Source of the DNA: Apostichopus parvimensis
Lineage: Eukaryota > Echinodermata > Holothuroidea > Aspidochirotida > Stichopodidae
NCBI GenBank assembly: GCA_000934455.1
Contig: KN887116.1
Coordinates: 29,570-93,569 of the forward strand
DNA: 64,000 bases
Direction of reading: 5' to 3'
In this document: positions 33,125 through 48,100 of the stretch, piece by piece
Layout of the letters: every line of letters starts with the position of its first letter
Position numbering within the stretch: the stretch's first letter is position 1
Notes under the pieces: model-generated
The model's database searches: none
What the model was told of the DNA's origin: nothing
Seen by the model: the letters and a program-made list of their open reading frames with translations, nothing else
Made by a program: the position numbers and the translations under genes

Positions 33125-36100
33125 ATGTCGACGATGAATGAACAGGTAGGTTTTAAAAGACTCTTTCTGGTAACAGTTTGCTTCCTTAAATACACGACAG
33201 TACGGCCGACGAAACAATTATTTAAATGTATTTTTTAATATGTAACCTACCGCTGTATACGGAAGTGTTCACTTAAAATTTCCTCCATTGAAAAGTAATG
33301 ACAGGGTGCATGCAGCATAAATTGCACCAACTCCGTTTCATAGTCTATCTAAAAGTTTTTCTTGCACCAAGTTTTACATACTTCCCGTAACTTTGAAAAG
33401 TTATGGTGTCAATTCATTTTACGTAGTGAAATAGAGATGGAATATGATATCGTAACTGCTGCATGCTCTTTGCGCCTAAGTAGTGATTGATGCCTCCAGT
33501 GATGACCCTTGTCGAATTTTGCTGTGTTAATATGACCTCCGGTTGGACGACAGCCTAACGTAGACCAGGGCAGTAAGTTAGGAATTACCGCACCTAACTA
33601 CGTGAAGCACACACACGGACTAAGTTAAAAGCAGGGAGGACATTCGTAACCAGGGAGGACATTCGTTTACTTGTAGTAGATACATACCAATGTTCTAATA
33701 TTGAAAATGCCACACTTGTGAGTGTGTTTTAAACCAACTCATAAATTACAGGCCATTTTGTGAAGTGCGAAACTGCTAGCGTTCATGGAGACATCTGATT
33801 GTTGATGTTTGGAATGTAACATGTGCACTAGTGTCTTGTGTGAGCTCACAGTCTATCCTTGCCACTAGTAACATTGTGAGCTCACAGTCACACTGTTATT
33901 ATATAACTTGGTAAAATAAGCAAGCTTATCCTCAACCGGACCACCAAGGTCACTCTGGTGCGTGCTAGGGTGATAAAGAGGACAAAGTGCATCTTTTCTT
34001 GTCAGTTAGGCTGCATGTTGGAATTCTGATATAGCTTTCGATCTATAGACAGATGGCATTGGTACTGGTAGACCAGTGACTTTACAAAATTGTGTGTGGT
34101 GGCTTTGCTAGGTCTCAAGTAGACACTAGTATTACTACAAGAGACTGAAAACAGGGAATGAGATTTAAGCCCATGTAGTGGAAGTATGGTGCTTACAGCT
34201 GGTGCAAGAAAGATTCCAAGAATGTTTATGTAGGCTATTGTTTATTTTGTGTCCTGCAGAACTGTCATATAACACAGCCAATATGGTAGGTTCATTCTTC
34301 AAATATTTCATTACACTCGGCCTAAAGACATCTATTGGGTTAATTGTGTAAGCCTTAGTTGCATGCCAAATCATATTTGGGCTTTGGCACATGTATGTGT
34401 GAAATTATTAATTTTCACAAAACCTAAATACTTACTACAGGCCTAACTGACTACTAAACCCTGGGGAGTATGCCTATAGTTCTACTATATGTGTGGACAC
34501 ATTCCGTTACTTAGTTCACAAACAATTATATGAAATGCAGTCTTTCTTGTCTTCCTTAACATCAAGTGGTATATTTTATTACAAGCATTAAACAAAATAT
34601 TTACATATTTCACAATGGAGGCAAACAATTTTGCCTTCTTGCAGCTAGTGCATTATTGTTAATTTTAAGAGAATTTCTTAATTCTGTTAGAGTTAGTTCC
34701 AGTGACAAAACCAGTAAATGATGGTGGGGCAAAGTTGGAATGAACCCCTAATATCTTTGCTTGTTGCTCCCCCACAAATGAGAAAGAGGAAAAGAGTGGA
34801 CAAAGTCATATTCACAAATAAGTTAATTGAAATATGTTGAAATAGAATACGCCTACACAGGTATGTGAAGCAATATAAATTAGCATCAAAGTCCCAGTTA
34901 CTTCAACAGAGCTACATGTTAACAAGAATGATCCTGGACATTCCATGTAAACCTTATAATTCGTACTTTGGAAGTAGCAGGGATTACAGGGGATGTAACA
35001 ATGTCAAATTGTAGTTGAAATGGTCCTACATTGATGGAGAATGATTACAGTAGTTAAGGAAAGGACATAACACTGCTTTATACTGGTGGAAAAAAATATT
35101 AATGTTCTCTAATACGGTTAAGATGTATGTGAATGGAGAAACAATAGTGTGCTTGGACAGTGGTGTAGAGACAGTGATAACCTATGATCTTGATGATGTA
35201 ATTAGTTGTTATGCTGAAACTCTAAACCCAGTTGGAGGTGAGAGGATTGTGGACTGGTCCATTCTGTTGGTAGGGGTATTAGTATAAGAGATTGGAAGAA
35301 GACATATGTGGAACTGAGTTTGAAGATTACAGTAGTAAAGAACTGTGTCTGCTTTTGACATTTGCACAAGTTTTCAAAACACATCTTTGTGGAACTGCTT
35401 GACCCCTGATGGATAAAGATGGTTACACCACTGAGAAGCTCAATAAATTCCATCACAGACCAAATTCCTTGCTTATGAAAAGTTGGTTCAGTTCAAATAA
35501 TTTACACATCTTCTGTACAATATAACTGAATTCCTGTTTATTTTTGTATTATATCAAAGTTCCTGGCCCCCAGAAAAGAATGAAGACAGTCATTGTCATA
35601 AATAAATGTTAAGTAGTACTGTGATGATTGGTATTTACCGGTTTATATTTTGCCTTGATGTATAGAGACAGATATTTAGCTAAATATTACTACGTTGTCC
35701 AATAAGTATTTACTCCATTGAGCACTGACTAATCAATATCAACATTTTATCAAATTGGTAAAATGTTTGAGATGTATAATAACAGGACAAATCTGAATTG
35801 CACATAAATTAATTTAAATACAAATAAATGAACAAATAAATAAATGCAAATTAGGAAAATGAATAAAATGATTTGCTGCACAGTTTAAGGACAAAACGTT
35901 TCTCATTTTTTGAAATTTAATCAACAGAGCCTGAAGATAATCAAAGACACCCTCGGCTGGTTGAAACAAGAGCCTGATTCTCAGTACACCTTTACAGTCT
36001 TAGGTGCATCGGTAAGTATGTAATATAAAATTAATGAGATTGATGAAATTAATAAAAATTAGTACTAAGAGTCCTGACTGGTACCTTCATCGGGGTACTC

Positions 36101-39100
36101 ATGCTCATAGTTTGATACTTTCAAGAGGTACAGGTATTCAGAGAAAATGAAGATAGAGTACTGCATGTACAGTTGGGGCATTGTACATGAATACTTGCAA
36201 CAGTGTACTGTACTCGTACTTGGGGCATTGTACTCATACTGGGGGCATTGTACTCATACTTGGGAAACTGTACTCATACTTGTGACATTGTACTCATATT
36301 AGGGACATTGTACTGTGCTCATACTTGGGGCATTGTACTCATACTTGAGACACTGTAATAAAACTGGGGACATTGTAATCATACTGGAGACAATGTACTC
36401 ATACTGGGGACATTGTACTCATACTTGGGGACATTGTACTCATACTTGGGGCATTGTACTCATACTTGTGACATTGTAATGAACTCGTACTTGGGACATT
36501 GTACTGTACTCATACTTGGGACATTATACTCATACTTGGGGCATTGCACTCAAACTTGATACATTATACTCATACTTGGGATACATTATACTCATACTTG
36601 GGGCATTATACTCATACTTGGGACATTGTGAGTACTGTACTCGTTCTTGAACAACGGTTCATTGTTCTATACTCACAATACAAGTCTGAAAGCATACATA
36701 CTAAAAGAATAGAGAGGGGGTTTCTGATGAGGAAAATCATACAAATAAGGATTATATACATTCTCATTAACATTTGAACATAGTGTTGGGCGATTGATTT
36801 GCTTCTCGCTTACCTGTCTCCTCACAACCTCAGCACATCCGGACAGCATGGGGGACAGGTGACGTCCCCTGTTGAGAGGAAATGAGACAAAAACTGTCTA
36901 TGACGGTGTCTGTCAATTTTTTCTTGCATGCTGTACGGTTGTGCTGAGTTTGTGAAGAGACAGGTAAGCTCTTCACTCAAAAACATCCAAAACTGGTAAG
37001 TTTTGGGATTTTGGGAATATCCATCTATAGTTGTGTGAATTCAGCTCTCAAGGGTATTGGGAATCTAACATGATGGGAATTTATGTGCTAATGACTGACT
37101 GAATGTCTGCTAATTCTCACCTTTTTGATAAAAATGAAATTGTCTGATATGGTTTTGAAATTCATATAATTTCTGTCCTTCAAGAGTTATTGTGATTACA
37201 ATAGTCTGATTCTCGGGTTCTCGCTCCTACTTTATAGATAAAGTTAACTTGATCGTTAATTTTTTCAAGGTCCTTTTAACACCTGATGAGGTCTCACACA
37301 CTTGTTGGCAGCATGTTTTTCTCTCTTTCTCTTTCGGATGCTAATTTATAGAGTACATACTGTGCATAAATTAAACTCAAGAAGAAATTGAATAATACTT
37401 GTGTGAATCGAAGGACCCTCATTGTTTTATTCATCTATTGACATCGGATATAATCAATTCTGTGCCTTGCGTCAAAGCGTTAAAAATCCTTGAGATTAAA
37501 TTATAGATATGATTTAAAAACAAAATGTATGTGAAAGTACTTGATATTTACTGGATTCGTTGCTAAAAATGTTTGGGTATCTCTCAACAAAGAATGGATA
37601 CAGCTGTTCAGCAAATGTCCTAGTACCTGTACATGGCAAACTAAGAATGCAAAGTCTTCAAACACACCCAGTGTGCAACTATAATGAGCCTTTAAGTTAC
37701 ACCCGTCATACAGTGACTGTGTTAATGCAGTATCTCATATTAAATGTTTACAGAAACTGTCAATATGGCTTATCGTCATCGGTCATGAGTGATCATGTTT
37801 TCAATTAATGTTAAAGAAGGCTTTGGATAGGATCATGTACTAATGTACTTGTCCCCCTACCCCCCCTTCCCCAATCAACTTTCCCATCAACCTAACCAAA
37901 AGACATTGGCGATGTTTTATCTCTACTCAAATTAATCTTGAATTCATTTGATCAAACCAAAGACTATTTTCTAATAAATTTTAAACAAATGAAAATGTTA
38001 TTATCTATAGGACAAATTTATGATTTCCTTTTCAAGTTTTGAAACTGTTTTGTTGCACACAGGTTCAATTCCCAAATCCTTGTTACTACCTTATAGTGTT
38101 AAATTCGTAGGTAACTTTTCCGAGTAACTTAAGTAACGGCAGGTTCCTGGTCTCCTAGAGAGCTGAAATATGTTTTATGGAATGTTTGATTGATGGCATA
38201 GTTTTAACTCATGATACTTAAAATGATATTGATAATCTTACAAACTGATACTGGATTATTGAATGTTTTGCTTGTAGAAACACAATACTGCTATTTACTT
38301 TTGATATGTAATTGAATAAGTAGACTATGCTTCTAGAGTTATGTTTGGTGGCCTATATTAACCTGTTTTTTCATTCTTGATAAAGGGAAAAGGAAATTTT
38401 TCAAACTTACCCCCATACCTACTCTTTTATCAAGCACTAAAAAACCTATCATGATACATATTTCCCAAAAAAAATTCATGATAAATATTTCCATTAGTAT
38501 TGACCTTAATAATCAAAATTATTTTTAGCCACAAAATTTAAGGATGTATGCTGTGAAGACCTTTTGATGTGGTCTCATTGCTTTTGTTAGTACAACGGTC
38601 CTGGAGAAAGACAGTTAAACAAAAAAATAAAAGTTTGACATTTGGTGGTCCTGTTTTGCACATTCTTACATATTATGTCGGACATTTCTCTTCTTGCACG
38701 TACCTCACATCTGTTTTACCCATTCCTGAGTTATCGATCATGATTTATATTTATTCACAAAATTACTACCCAACTTGGAGAACTTTGTTCCATTTTATTA
38801 ATCAGCTCATTTGCCTCCCAGATTCCTTGAGGATAACCCAGCCGTCTATTCTGCTGTTTGTGCACGAACTCAAAATATTTTGTTTACCCTCATTCAGTTT
38901 GTAAACAATCAAATTCTTTCACTGGTTATTCCTTTTATTGACTAGACCTTTGTTAAATTATTAATATGTCAACCAGATGGAATAAAAACAGTGGAAGTCT
39001 TTGTTTATTCTTTTGATTATCTTTGATTATTGAACTGTGAACTTTGATTATTCAGCATGACTCTGCACTTTTCATGGAGCTTGGTGAATTCAAGCCATCC

Positions 39101-42100
39101 AGGGACCCTCAATCAAGTTCATTCATGGATACTAAAGTTCTTTTCAAAGGTTTAATTTAGCAACTAAGCCAATCATGTGTAAACCAATTTTTATCATACT
39201 TCAAATGTATTAATTAACTGCGCTCCTCTCTTACCTGTCTCCACGCCACTAAAGTGAACTTTCCCACCTACCTAGCCTTATAACAGGTAACATTTAAGGG
39301 AAGTTTGGGGTAACCATGTATGCATGGGTGCATTCACCCTCTCCATTTCTTCTGCAAAAAGTATATTTGAGAGGAAAATTACTCCTTTCTTTGTCCAAAG
39401 TAAAACAAACTTGTTTGCAAAATGCATGAGGCTGGTGTGACCCATAGCCATATGTACAGAGAGTGTGGGGTAACAACATGGCGCCTGCATTTCAGTTTGG
39501 CCAAACTCTCTCTATATATGGCTGTGGTGTGACCTTCCTTGTACACAGTAGATGAAATTTACTACACTCCTCTTTTCTAATTCTCGATTCTAATATTGTA
39601 CTTAATCATCTTCTTTGTCCATTCATTGGTAAACATATGAATAACACATTGTCCCTATGGAACATTTTCCCAATCGATATCATCTCTTCCTTACGAATCC
39701 ACCATTTGTGAAAGTCTGGTCCAGGTAATTTTGTAACAGATCACTCTATCAGAGATTTTAATGCATTGGTTTCACCAAATGCAAAGCATGTCCATTGAAC
39801 CAATGCACTTATAACTTAGCATAATATGTATTATAATATACAGTACACATTTGTCGATGCGGACACGCCTCTTTTAACTATTCATGAGTTGCAGGTTTGT
39901 TTTAATAATATTATAGATGGTATTTAAGTCATCATGCCATTTTTCATGCAGTACCGTGCTCTGCAATTTACTTGTCTGAAGATGCACAGATTGTATACAT
40001 TTTTGCCAACATCTCTAGTTTTCAAGATTGACTCGGGCAAATAAATGAATTCACGAACGTCACAGATGATACAGCTGTTGGTCAGGATAGCAATCCACTG
40101 GATTATTTTTAAACTAAATTACTTAGCTTTGCAGCAAGCAACTACAACACAATACAAGTTTTCATGCTGTCGAGCATTTTCTTTCCACCAGGTCACTTCA
40201 TATATGATAATTATATACAAATGTGCATACACCAAATAGTAAAGTTGACAAACTTTCATTGTGAGGTATTTTGTAGGCTACTAGGTGCATTGATGGTTAT
40301 AGTGACCAATTGGCAACTGCCAAACCGGTGGTGGTTTAAAGATGTTAAGTGGACTACAATTGAACTTGTGGAGTGTTGAAATGCCATCACATCAATCATG
40401 AAGTACCCAGTACTCATATGATATGGTTAACAATAACAAGTTTTCATAATGAATCTTAAATCTTAAAATTTTGTTTTTGGTCAAATCCATGCTAAACATT
40501 AAATCTTGATGGCATTTTAAATCTCAGAACTTCCAACTTTGATATATATTTTATTCATTTCCTTCGCAGGGTGACCTAGCAAAGAAGAAGATTTATCCCA
40601 CACTATGGTAAGGGTAAACTCTCGTACATTCCATTCTGAGTTCTGATTTGTTTTCAGGGTAGCTCATCTTTCTCCTATCAAAGTTAACATTGCAAGTACG
40701 GCGTCGTAGAAATGCCACAAATTCCATGCAAAGCGCACATATTATTCGTTGTATGAAGAGTCGTCTAGTACGTGGTCCCAATTTTGAATATCTTTGGCTT
40801 CTTCTAAAATGCCATATACTGTAACCACATTGAGGTATCCTCCTTTTGCCTTGTGAACAAGAAGCAGAGACTATCTGATGACATTTGAGACAGGTTTGAT
40901 GGATTTCTTGTCCAGGGCTGGCTATGTTTAATGTCTCTGACTTGAATTAATTTGAGGTCTGAAGCCCCATCTATGTCTGTCATGAATAAAGAGTTTCCAA
41001 AGAGGTAGATCTGCGCGAGAAATGAAGTTAAAGGCTCGTTGTTTAGAGGCATGTATATATAAAAAGACTCTGAGAGTACACGAAAACAATACACCCACAG
41101 AAAAAACACAAAAACACAAAAAAAAAAAAAGAAAAAGAGGCTGTAACCCAAAGAAACTAAAAATAAAACAAACCTAACTTAAAAGGAAAGCAAACAAAAC
41201 AAACAAAGCAATCCAAGCAAAACAACAACAAAAAAAACAGCAGCAGAGGAAAAAAAAGAATAACAACGTAATAAAAAAAACCTGCCAAGTCGGTTGTAAC
41301 CGCATTGATCCCTCATGTAGTTATATGAGGGGATTATCATGTTACGTATTACGTGATTTGATTTGGAATGATGTAAAGTAAAAAAACCTCAACCAACAAA
41401 AAAAAAAAAACCTTAAAGGGAAGCTAAAAGACAAAGGCAAGAAACAATACAAAGAAACAGGACAAAAGAAAAGAAAGACCGGCACAAAGGCGCTCAACAA
41501 ACTGATGCAACAAACGAAAGGCAAAAAGCATAGACAAAGAGCAAACAAAATGATGGACCAACAAGGGAAGTCAGCAAAAGAATTCAGGAGACTAAGGAAG
41601 TGAGAGAAAGAATACAGAACCACCACAACCAACAAGCCCAAGGCACGCATGAGAGAAGACATAAATCCAAAAAATCAACCCGCCCAAGGCAATAACCTCA
41701 GAACACAACCATGCAAAAGAAGCGCAGCAGGAGCGAAACACAAACCCAACCCCAACATGCCCACCAACCAAAAAAAATACAACACACCAAACCCTCCCCA
41801 AACAAAGACCAAAATAAACAGAAGACAAATAACACAACACAGCAAAAGAGCAGATTAACCATAAATCAAATAACAGACCAAAACAAGATAGAAAATCAAG
41901 CAACAGCCACCCATGGCCACAAACAAAAAAGAAAAAAGGGGAAGGGGCACCCAAAGCAACACTCAAAAACGAAGGAATTTGCAAGGGAACACAAAGCAAC
42001 AGTCCCCAATCAAGGAATTTGTCAAGGAACACCACTAACTGAGGTAAAAAATAAACGAAGCAAAACCAAACAAAACCGCGAACAAAACAAGAAAACACTA

Positions 42101-45100
42101 AAGAGAATAAGCAACACAAAGCGCAAAAAAAAACAACGCCTCATGTTTCGATCCTAGCAGGATCTTCTTCAGAGGCTGAAAGACAAGTTAACAGTAACAG
42201 AAGGGAAAAATACACGCACAGAATACAGACAGGTTATTGAGCATGGTGAAAACAAAAGAGAAAGATGTAAGAGGGTTAGTAGACAAGGGATGGAGAGAAG
42301 AAAGAAACCAACAGGTGGGAGAGGAGAGGTAGGAGATAAACTGTACAGGGATAAAGAGAGGATTAAGGGAAGAGAGGATAGGGAGTCAACTAGAGAAGGA
42401 CAAAGACAGAAAAGTGTGGAGAAAAAAGGTGGAGGAGAGCTGTGAGAAGAGGGGTGACAGAGGGGAAAGCAAGGGGAGATGGAAGGGGAGGGTGGGGGGA
42501 GAAGAAGAAAGGTTAGTCATGTCCTTCCTGAATGTTGAACCCATGCGGTTGAATGGTGCGAAGGTGTTGCATCCACAGTCTCTCTCTGCTGATTCGTTAC
42601 TGTTAAATAATTAGTCAGGGAAGATGTTAAAAGATGTCATCAGTGTTTACTTATGCTGCAATATGGAATCAAATTGATGACCTTTATAAAAAATAATAGA
42701 TATTTATCCTAAAGCATGTAAATATAGATATATATAAAATTGAAAAAAATAATGAACTTTTAGTAACGTGCACGAGTTTGAATAAATGGTATTTGCTAGA
42801 TCTACTATTAGCTGATTATGGGGGGGGAGTGTGCTGTCCTTAAATTTAAAAGGTTATATGCCAAATTATTTGAATCCAATCCTGCTAACAAGCTGTTTCT
42901 TGTTTAGCATTTTGAATTTTCCAATAATGTTAATGTGTTTTCTTGTTTGCTATTAAATACAGTAAGCTTTTTGGATGACAGTATACAATAGCCCTTGTTT
43001 ATAATTCCCTGCACAGCAAATCTTGAGAGAGAACTGAAAAGAAATGCAAAAACCAGCATTTCTTGTTGTTTGCATTCCTAGCAGTAACATCTATACCAGC
43101 ATTGTCAATGTTAGAATAGCTCTTGTTGTGGCATTGTTACAGAATTGGTCGCAGAGTATATTTGCTGTGTTGCAGTTCCTATGTATATTACTTCATTACA
43201 ATGGCCTGATAATAGCAACTGGCATAAAGAGAGTGTTTTGTACACTATTGCAGTGTTGCTCGTAGACTGGTTGTGTACTACGTACACATGGGTATCACCA
43301 GTCCATTAAGCTTTTAGGTGTAGTTACAGTGTGAATACACAGTATGTGTTTTCTATGCTTAATTACTAGGGATATGTATAATAATGCTTGATAATGTGTG
43401 TGAGCATTGTTTTCCTCACAATGATCGTTGTTATCCTGCTTTACTTCTTCTCTCTTTCTCTCTCTCCTCCCCCTCCCCTCCTCTCCCCCTCCCCCCCTCC
43501 CCCCAAAAAAAGAAGAAGAAAAATCCAAACTACACATGGAAGGCATACAATTTATTACAGAGATCGGTAATTGCAAATGATAAAAACATAGTTAAATAAT
43601 TCAAACCAGGCTCTTAATATAAGAAATTTAAGGAAGATCAGAAGAAAATATGACTGCTGGAATATTTTTTTTTTAAATATAATACCACATTGGTTGCCAA
43701 TGATTGAGGTTGTTTGCCTCAAGCCCAGACCAAACCTCTTTGACATCCATGGATGTTCTATAATGGTTAGAACTTAGTTTAGGTTTTATTTATGCAAAAT
43801 GCACATTATATTATGCTTGCACACATATTAGGATGAACAACACTAAGAGGAAAAAAATGAAAAGTGGTCTTAAAATATGCCAAAATTAAAAGTTGTACTG
43901 TAACTGTCAAAATCCTGTTCATTTTTTTTCTTCCATTTCTTTTTGGACTGATGAAATGGTTAATTGTGTGTTAGTTTCTTCTCAAATTCATTTCATAGTA
44001 AAGTTAGTAATAGCATTGCCAATGACATTGCTGGTATCTGGAAGTTCTCTTTACCATCAATGGCAAGTATATAGCAGGAGACCCTTGAAATTGAGTCTGT
44101 AACTTCCTGCCGATCTAGTTAAAACTGAGTGTTTGCCTGCAGCAAACAGACCCAATGTATTCTAATGCCAGTATATTGGTGATCTGTGAAATACACTATT
44201 AAGATGGAACACGACTCTACAGTACTTACAGACTCTCCAGTACAGTAACTAGTGCTGAGTGTACATACAGTTACAGTGTAAGTGGATATTGTAGTGTAAT
44301 ATAGTTTATTTCCCTCTGACATGCAGTATCCCCATATATGTGAGTAGGAAGGTTTTATAATGTTTTAATGTATTATACTGTAGTGTTGAGTTGTCTGTCA
44401 TTGAGAAGTAACCCATAATACCAGTAAGTAGGATCAGTAGTCAAACCAAATGTTCAGTGGGATTGAAATAGCTACCTCTGCTGCACCATGCCTGTGTGAA
44501 TATTTTTTGGGTCGAGGCATGTACTTCTGGACCCTCCCACCCCCCCTCCCCCTTGGTGACAAGAATCCTGAAATATGCCAGCTCCCACTTATGTTTTCCT
44601 AAGCCAAGTTAGTCGCTCATTTTCATGTATATGCGTCTGACTAGCACAGCTATTTTTGAATGAGAGTCTGGTGCTTGACAATTGTCTTCATCTTCTGCCA
44701 AACCTTGAATCGTTGAAGACGGGTTTCTCCTGTTTATATTGTAAGTTCTCCAGTACACAGCAAACAAGCTAGATGATTTCTGTAGTGCTAGTGTTAATGT
44801 TGTACCTTGTGAATGGCTCTCCATTGAAAAGGTCTAAATACTGTAGACGACTCTGAGCTTACAATTAACGGTGGACAAGGGAGTTCTTTCAATTAAACGT
44901 TGCTAGGGAGTTCTCACTCGAGTAAGAAATGAATTTCCTGGATTCAAGTACTTCAAAGGGTTCTTAAACACTGCATCTGATTAGTATTCTCTGTACAACT
45001 GCTTTGCAAATCAGGCGTGAAAAAAAGCACTTGGTAAAGAGAATAATGTCCATGTTGAGTTTCAGAGACAGTGACTTCTAAATAATTGAATTGTAGTGTA

Positions 45101-48100
45101 CTAAAATGGAAAAGGGACAAATTTTATACAAAAAGTTAATATTTTTGCTAAATTAGTTGATATCTTTTTTATTACTTATTGTTTTTGTAGGGCACCGTAC
45201 TATTGGTGATTAACATGCAATCATTAGTTCAACCGTAGGTAACATACCATGTCAAAGGTCAAGTGGTCTGAAATCCTGTTTACCAGAGGTTTAAATATTG
45301 AATTGTAAGATGACTTTCAGTCCTCAAAAAGTTCTCACCAGACCATACAGTACATTTACCAACATAAAAGTGGACCATTAATATTACACTGAGTAATATA
45401 TATGCTGTCTAGACGGAACCCTGTAAGTGCCATCTCTGTCATAAGGTGGGACTGCTATCATTGGTGATATCTGCCATGACTGAAGGTCTGAATATTTGCT
45501 TCATTACCTCAAGGGGTCTGTGGATTTGAATCTAAGCTTTAGTTTACAATTGTAGGTAAATTATTACCTATCTTCTCTAGAGCAAGACAAATGTGTCTGA
45601 AACAGAGAGATTATAACCTCCATCTTCCAACAGCTCATTCTGCAAGATTACGAATACAGTATCCTAAGATGCTATTTATTAAATTTATCGATCTCTCCTG
45701 GCTTTGTTTAATTCTTCGCTAACCATGACTTCTTCCTCACTCAGAGCCTTCGTGCTTATTTGTATTAGTATCCTTGGATCTTATGAAGATGAAATAACTC
45801 CTCGCCAAGTACTTCATACAAAATCCTCCTAAACTCACCTCTAGTACTTTAGCCTTGTTACCATAGCAACAGTGGGCCAATTGTTTCCCTTCCAGAAATT
45901 TATTATCTCCAAAGATAATGAATCCTGTCGATAGTACGGCTAATATTTTACCTACATCAATATATATGCCATCGCCTAATACAGGCTGACTTTTATTGCA
46001 AATAGCTGGGAATTATGACATGCCTCCAGGCTCCCAAAAATCGAAGACTTAAGGTGAAATTGATGAAAAAATTCCTGGTCGGACGGAAATGAACTTCAAA
46101 TAATCTCTAGTGTTGGCTAAGATGTACAGTTAACTGACTTCATATTGCTTTGAGTCATTACGTGCTTGAAATGAATCCTGCTTGGTCAATCCAGTTCAAG
46201 AAGAGCTTAGATTGGTATCATGAATGTAATGGCAAGATAATTGTAGGAAAGGCAGCATCTTGTAATCCTAACCCTTAAGATAAACAAGACAAAATATCAG
46301 TTTCCAATTGTAATGATGAAGGGCTGAGAAATTGGAGTATTTTGCAGCAATTGGAACCATGGAAACAAATTGGAAAAGGGAAGCTATTTGAGACCTAAAG
46401 AACAAAAAGATAAAAGTGGGGGGAAAATGAATAAAATTTAATTAAAACCACTCTGTAATTTGTGAAAAGACGGATTGTAGCGACTTCCACAAAATCAAAG
46501 CAATGCTAGCTGGACTTTTACATAAACATGGACTGAACATTAAGACTCAAGATTGTCCTTGCTATCAATTAACATAAAGTGTAACCATCCCCACAACTGC
46601 TAGGGGTAAGGTACAAATTTAACATGGCTGCCTCTTTTAGCATCTGAAATGTTTACGTCAAATTTTAATGCCAGCGTAGTCACACTTATCAACTTTCCCA
46701 TTTGATGGTAGTTTTCTGCCCAAGTTTCAAGTTGTCTGTCCACTACAGGATCTCTTCCATTATTGCAATGGGCAAACAAGGACCATGTTACAAACGGATC
46801 CATCCAGTGAATTTGTAACATTCAAGGCCCATTTAGTATCACTGAACAATTTGATTTGCCCCTTCATCCAAAGTGTTTCTTTCAGAAGTAGTAATGCTAT
46901 ATATTTATCGGTACAGACCTTGTTTGTACAGTACATTTATAATGGCTAAATATTGCGTCTTAGAATGGTGGATTTAATTAGGGAAACGGGAAGCCTCATG
47001 TTGCAGTAGAAGCCATGATAAAAGATTATGGTGAAAGCAATGTCTGTTACCTTGAATTATCTGCATTGATCAGTTTTATTATTTAGAGCAGTTTTTTTTC
47101 TTCCATTAATTTGTTAAGGCTTCAGCTTTACGTTTTTGTTCTTTTACACTTGGTCATCTTGATAGCACTCAGACATGCTAGAAAGTCAAATAATGGCCAC
47201 TCGTATTTAAAATTCAACAGGCATTTTACTGCCAACTTCGGAGCATTTGTTGATCCCTTAGACATTAAAGTTCTCCAATTGAATCATGCTCTAATTCTGG
47301 AAGTAATTTGCCTGAGTACTGTTAATAAAGTTCTCTCAGAAAATGTTAGCATACTACATTTGGGGCAAATAATGTTGACCTCTAAAACTGCTCAGATTTA
47401 TAAATGACAGAGGAACATATATTTTCTCTTGCATCCTGGTGAAACTTGCATTCGAGTCCTACGTATCATATCAAGTTGATATGTTTTGACGTCATAGATG
47501 CACACTGACATACATACACACATACAGACTTTGCTGTCAATGTGCAACTATGACATCACAACTGTTTGCTTCAAGTTCTCTTTGTTTCAAACTGTGTGTG
47601 ATTAAACTACTCACCAGCTCAAAAACAATGTCACTCAGAACTGAATGCAAATTTTCCCAATAAAATGTTTCACAAATGTTTTTTTTTTCAACATTAAAAA
47701 ATAAAGTCTTCCTTGGATTAAACATATTTCAGAGGAAACTAACCATTAATGATTTTTTTTAGTTACACATAATTTACTGGACATTGACTGATTCTCATGT
47801 AACTCTTACAAATCACAATTATGACAAGGCTGGAAGATCTGCCTATATGATTGGACTTAATTTGTGTGTGCACTGCATAGATTTGCAACTTTGAGTTTGC
47901 ATGCCAAATATTTAGCAATGTCGGTGTACTACAGTTTGCCCTGTGACACACTTTAGCATTCAAGGGATGACATGGCAAAAAACCATTCAGTCTGGAATTC
48001 AGTAATAAGTAATCTTGCTATTAGTTACATTGTCTGGGTTGATGGGGTCTGGTAAGCAGAATACAGCCTCAAATGGAGATAGGAAAGATCAAACGAAAGG

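Noticed and set aside
36499-36777. Repetitive open frame with YTHTWD-type units
   Set aside because: It is the translation of the minisatellite and has no family resemblance.
39434-39534. Imperfect inverted repeat (about 35-nt arms) in G6PD intron 2
   Set aside because: Only about three quarters of positions pair, with shifts, so it is too weak to call a hairpin gene or element.
41592-42119. 175-codon open frame on - (and a 148-codon frame on +)
   Set aside because: Both arise from the near absence of T on +. The products are low-complexity (runs of F, L, C, V or of K, Q, N, T) with no domain or splice context.
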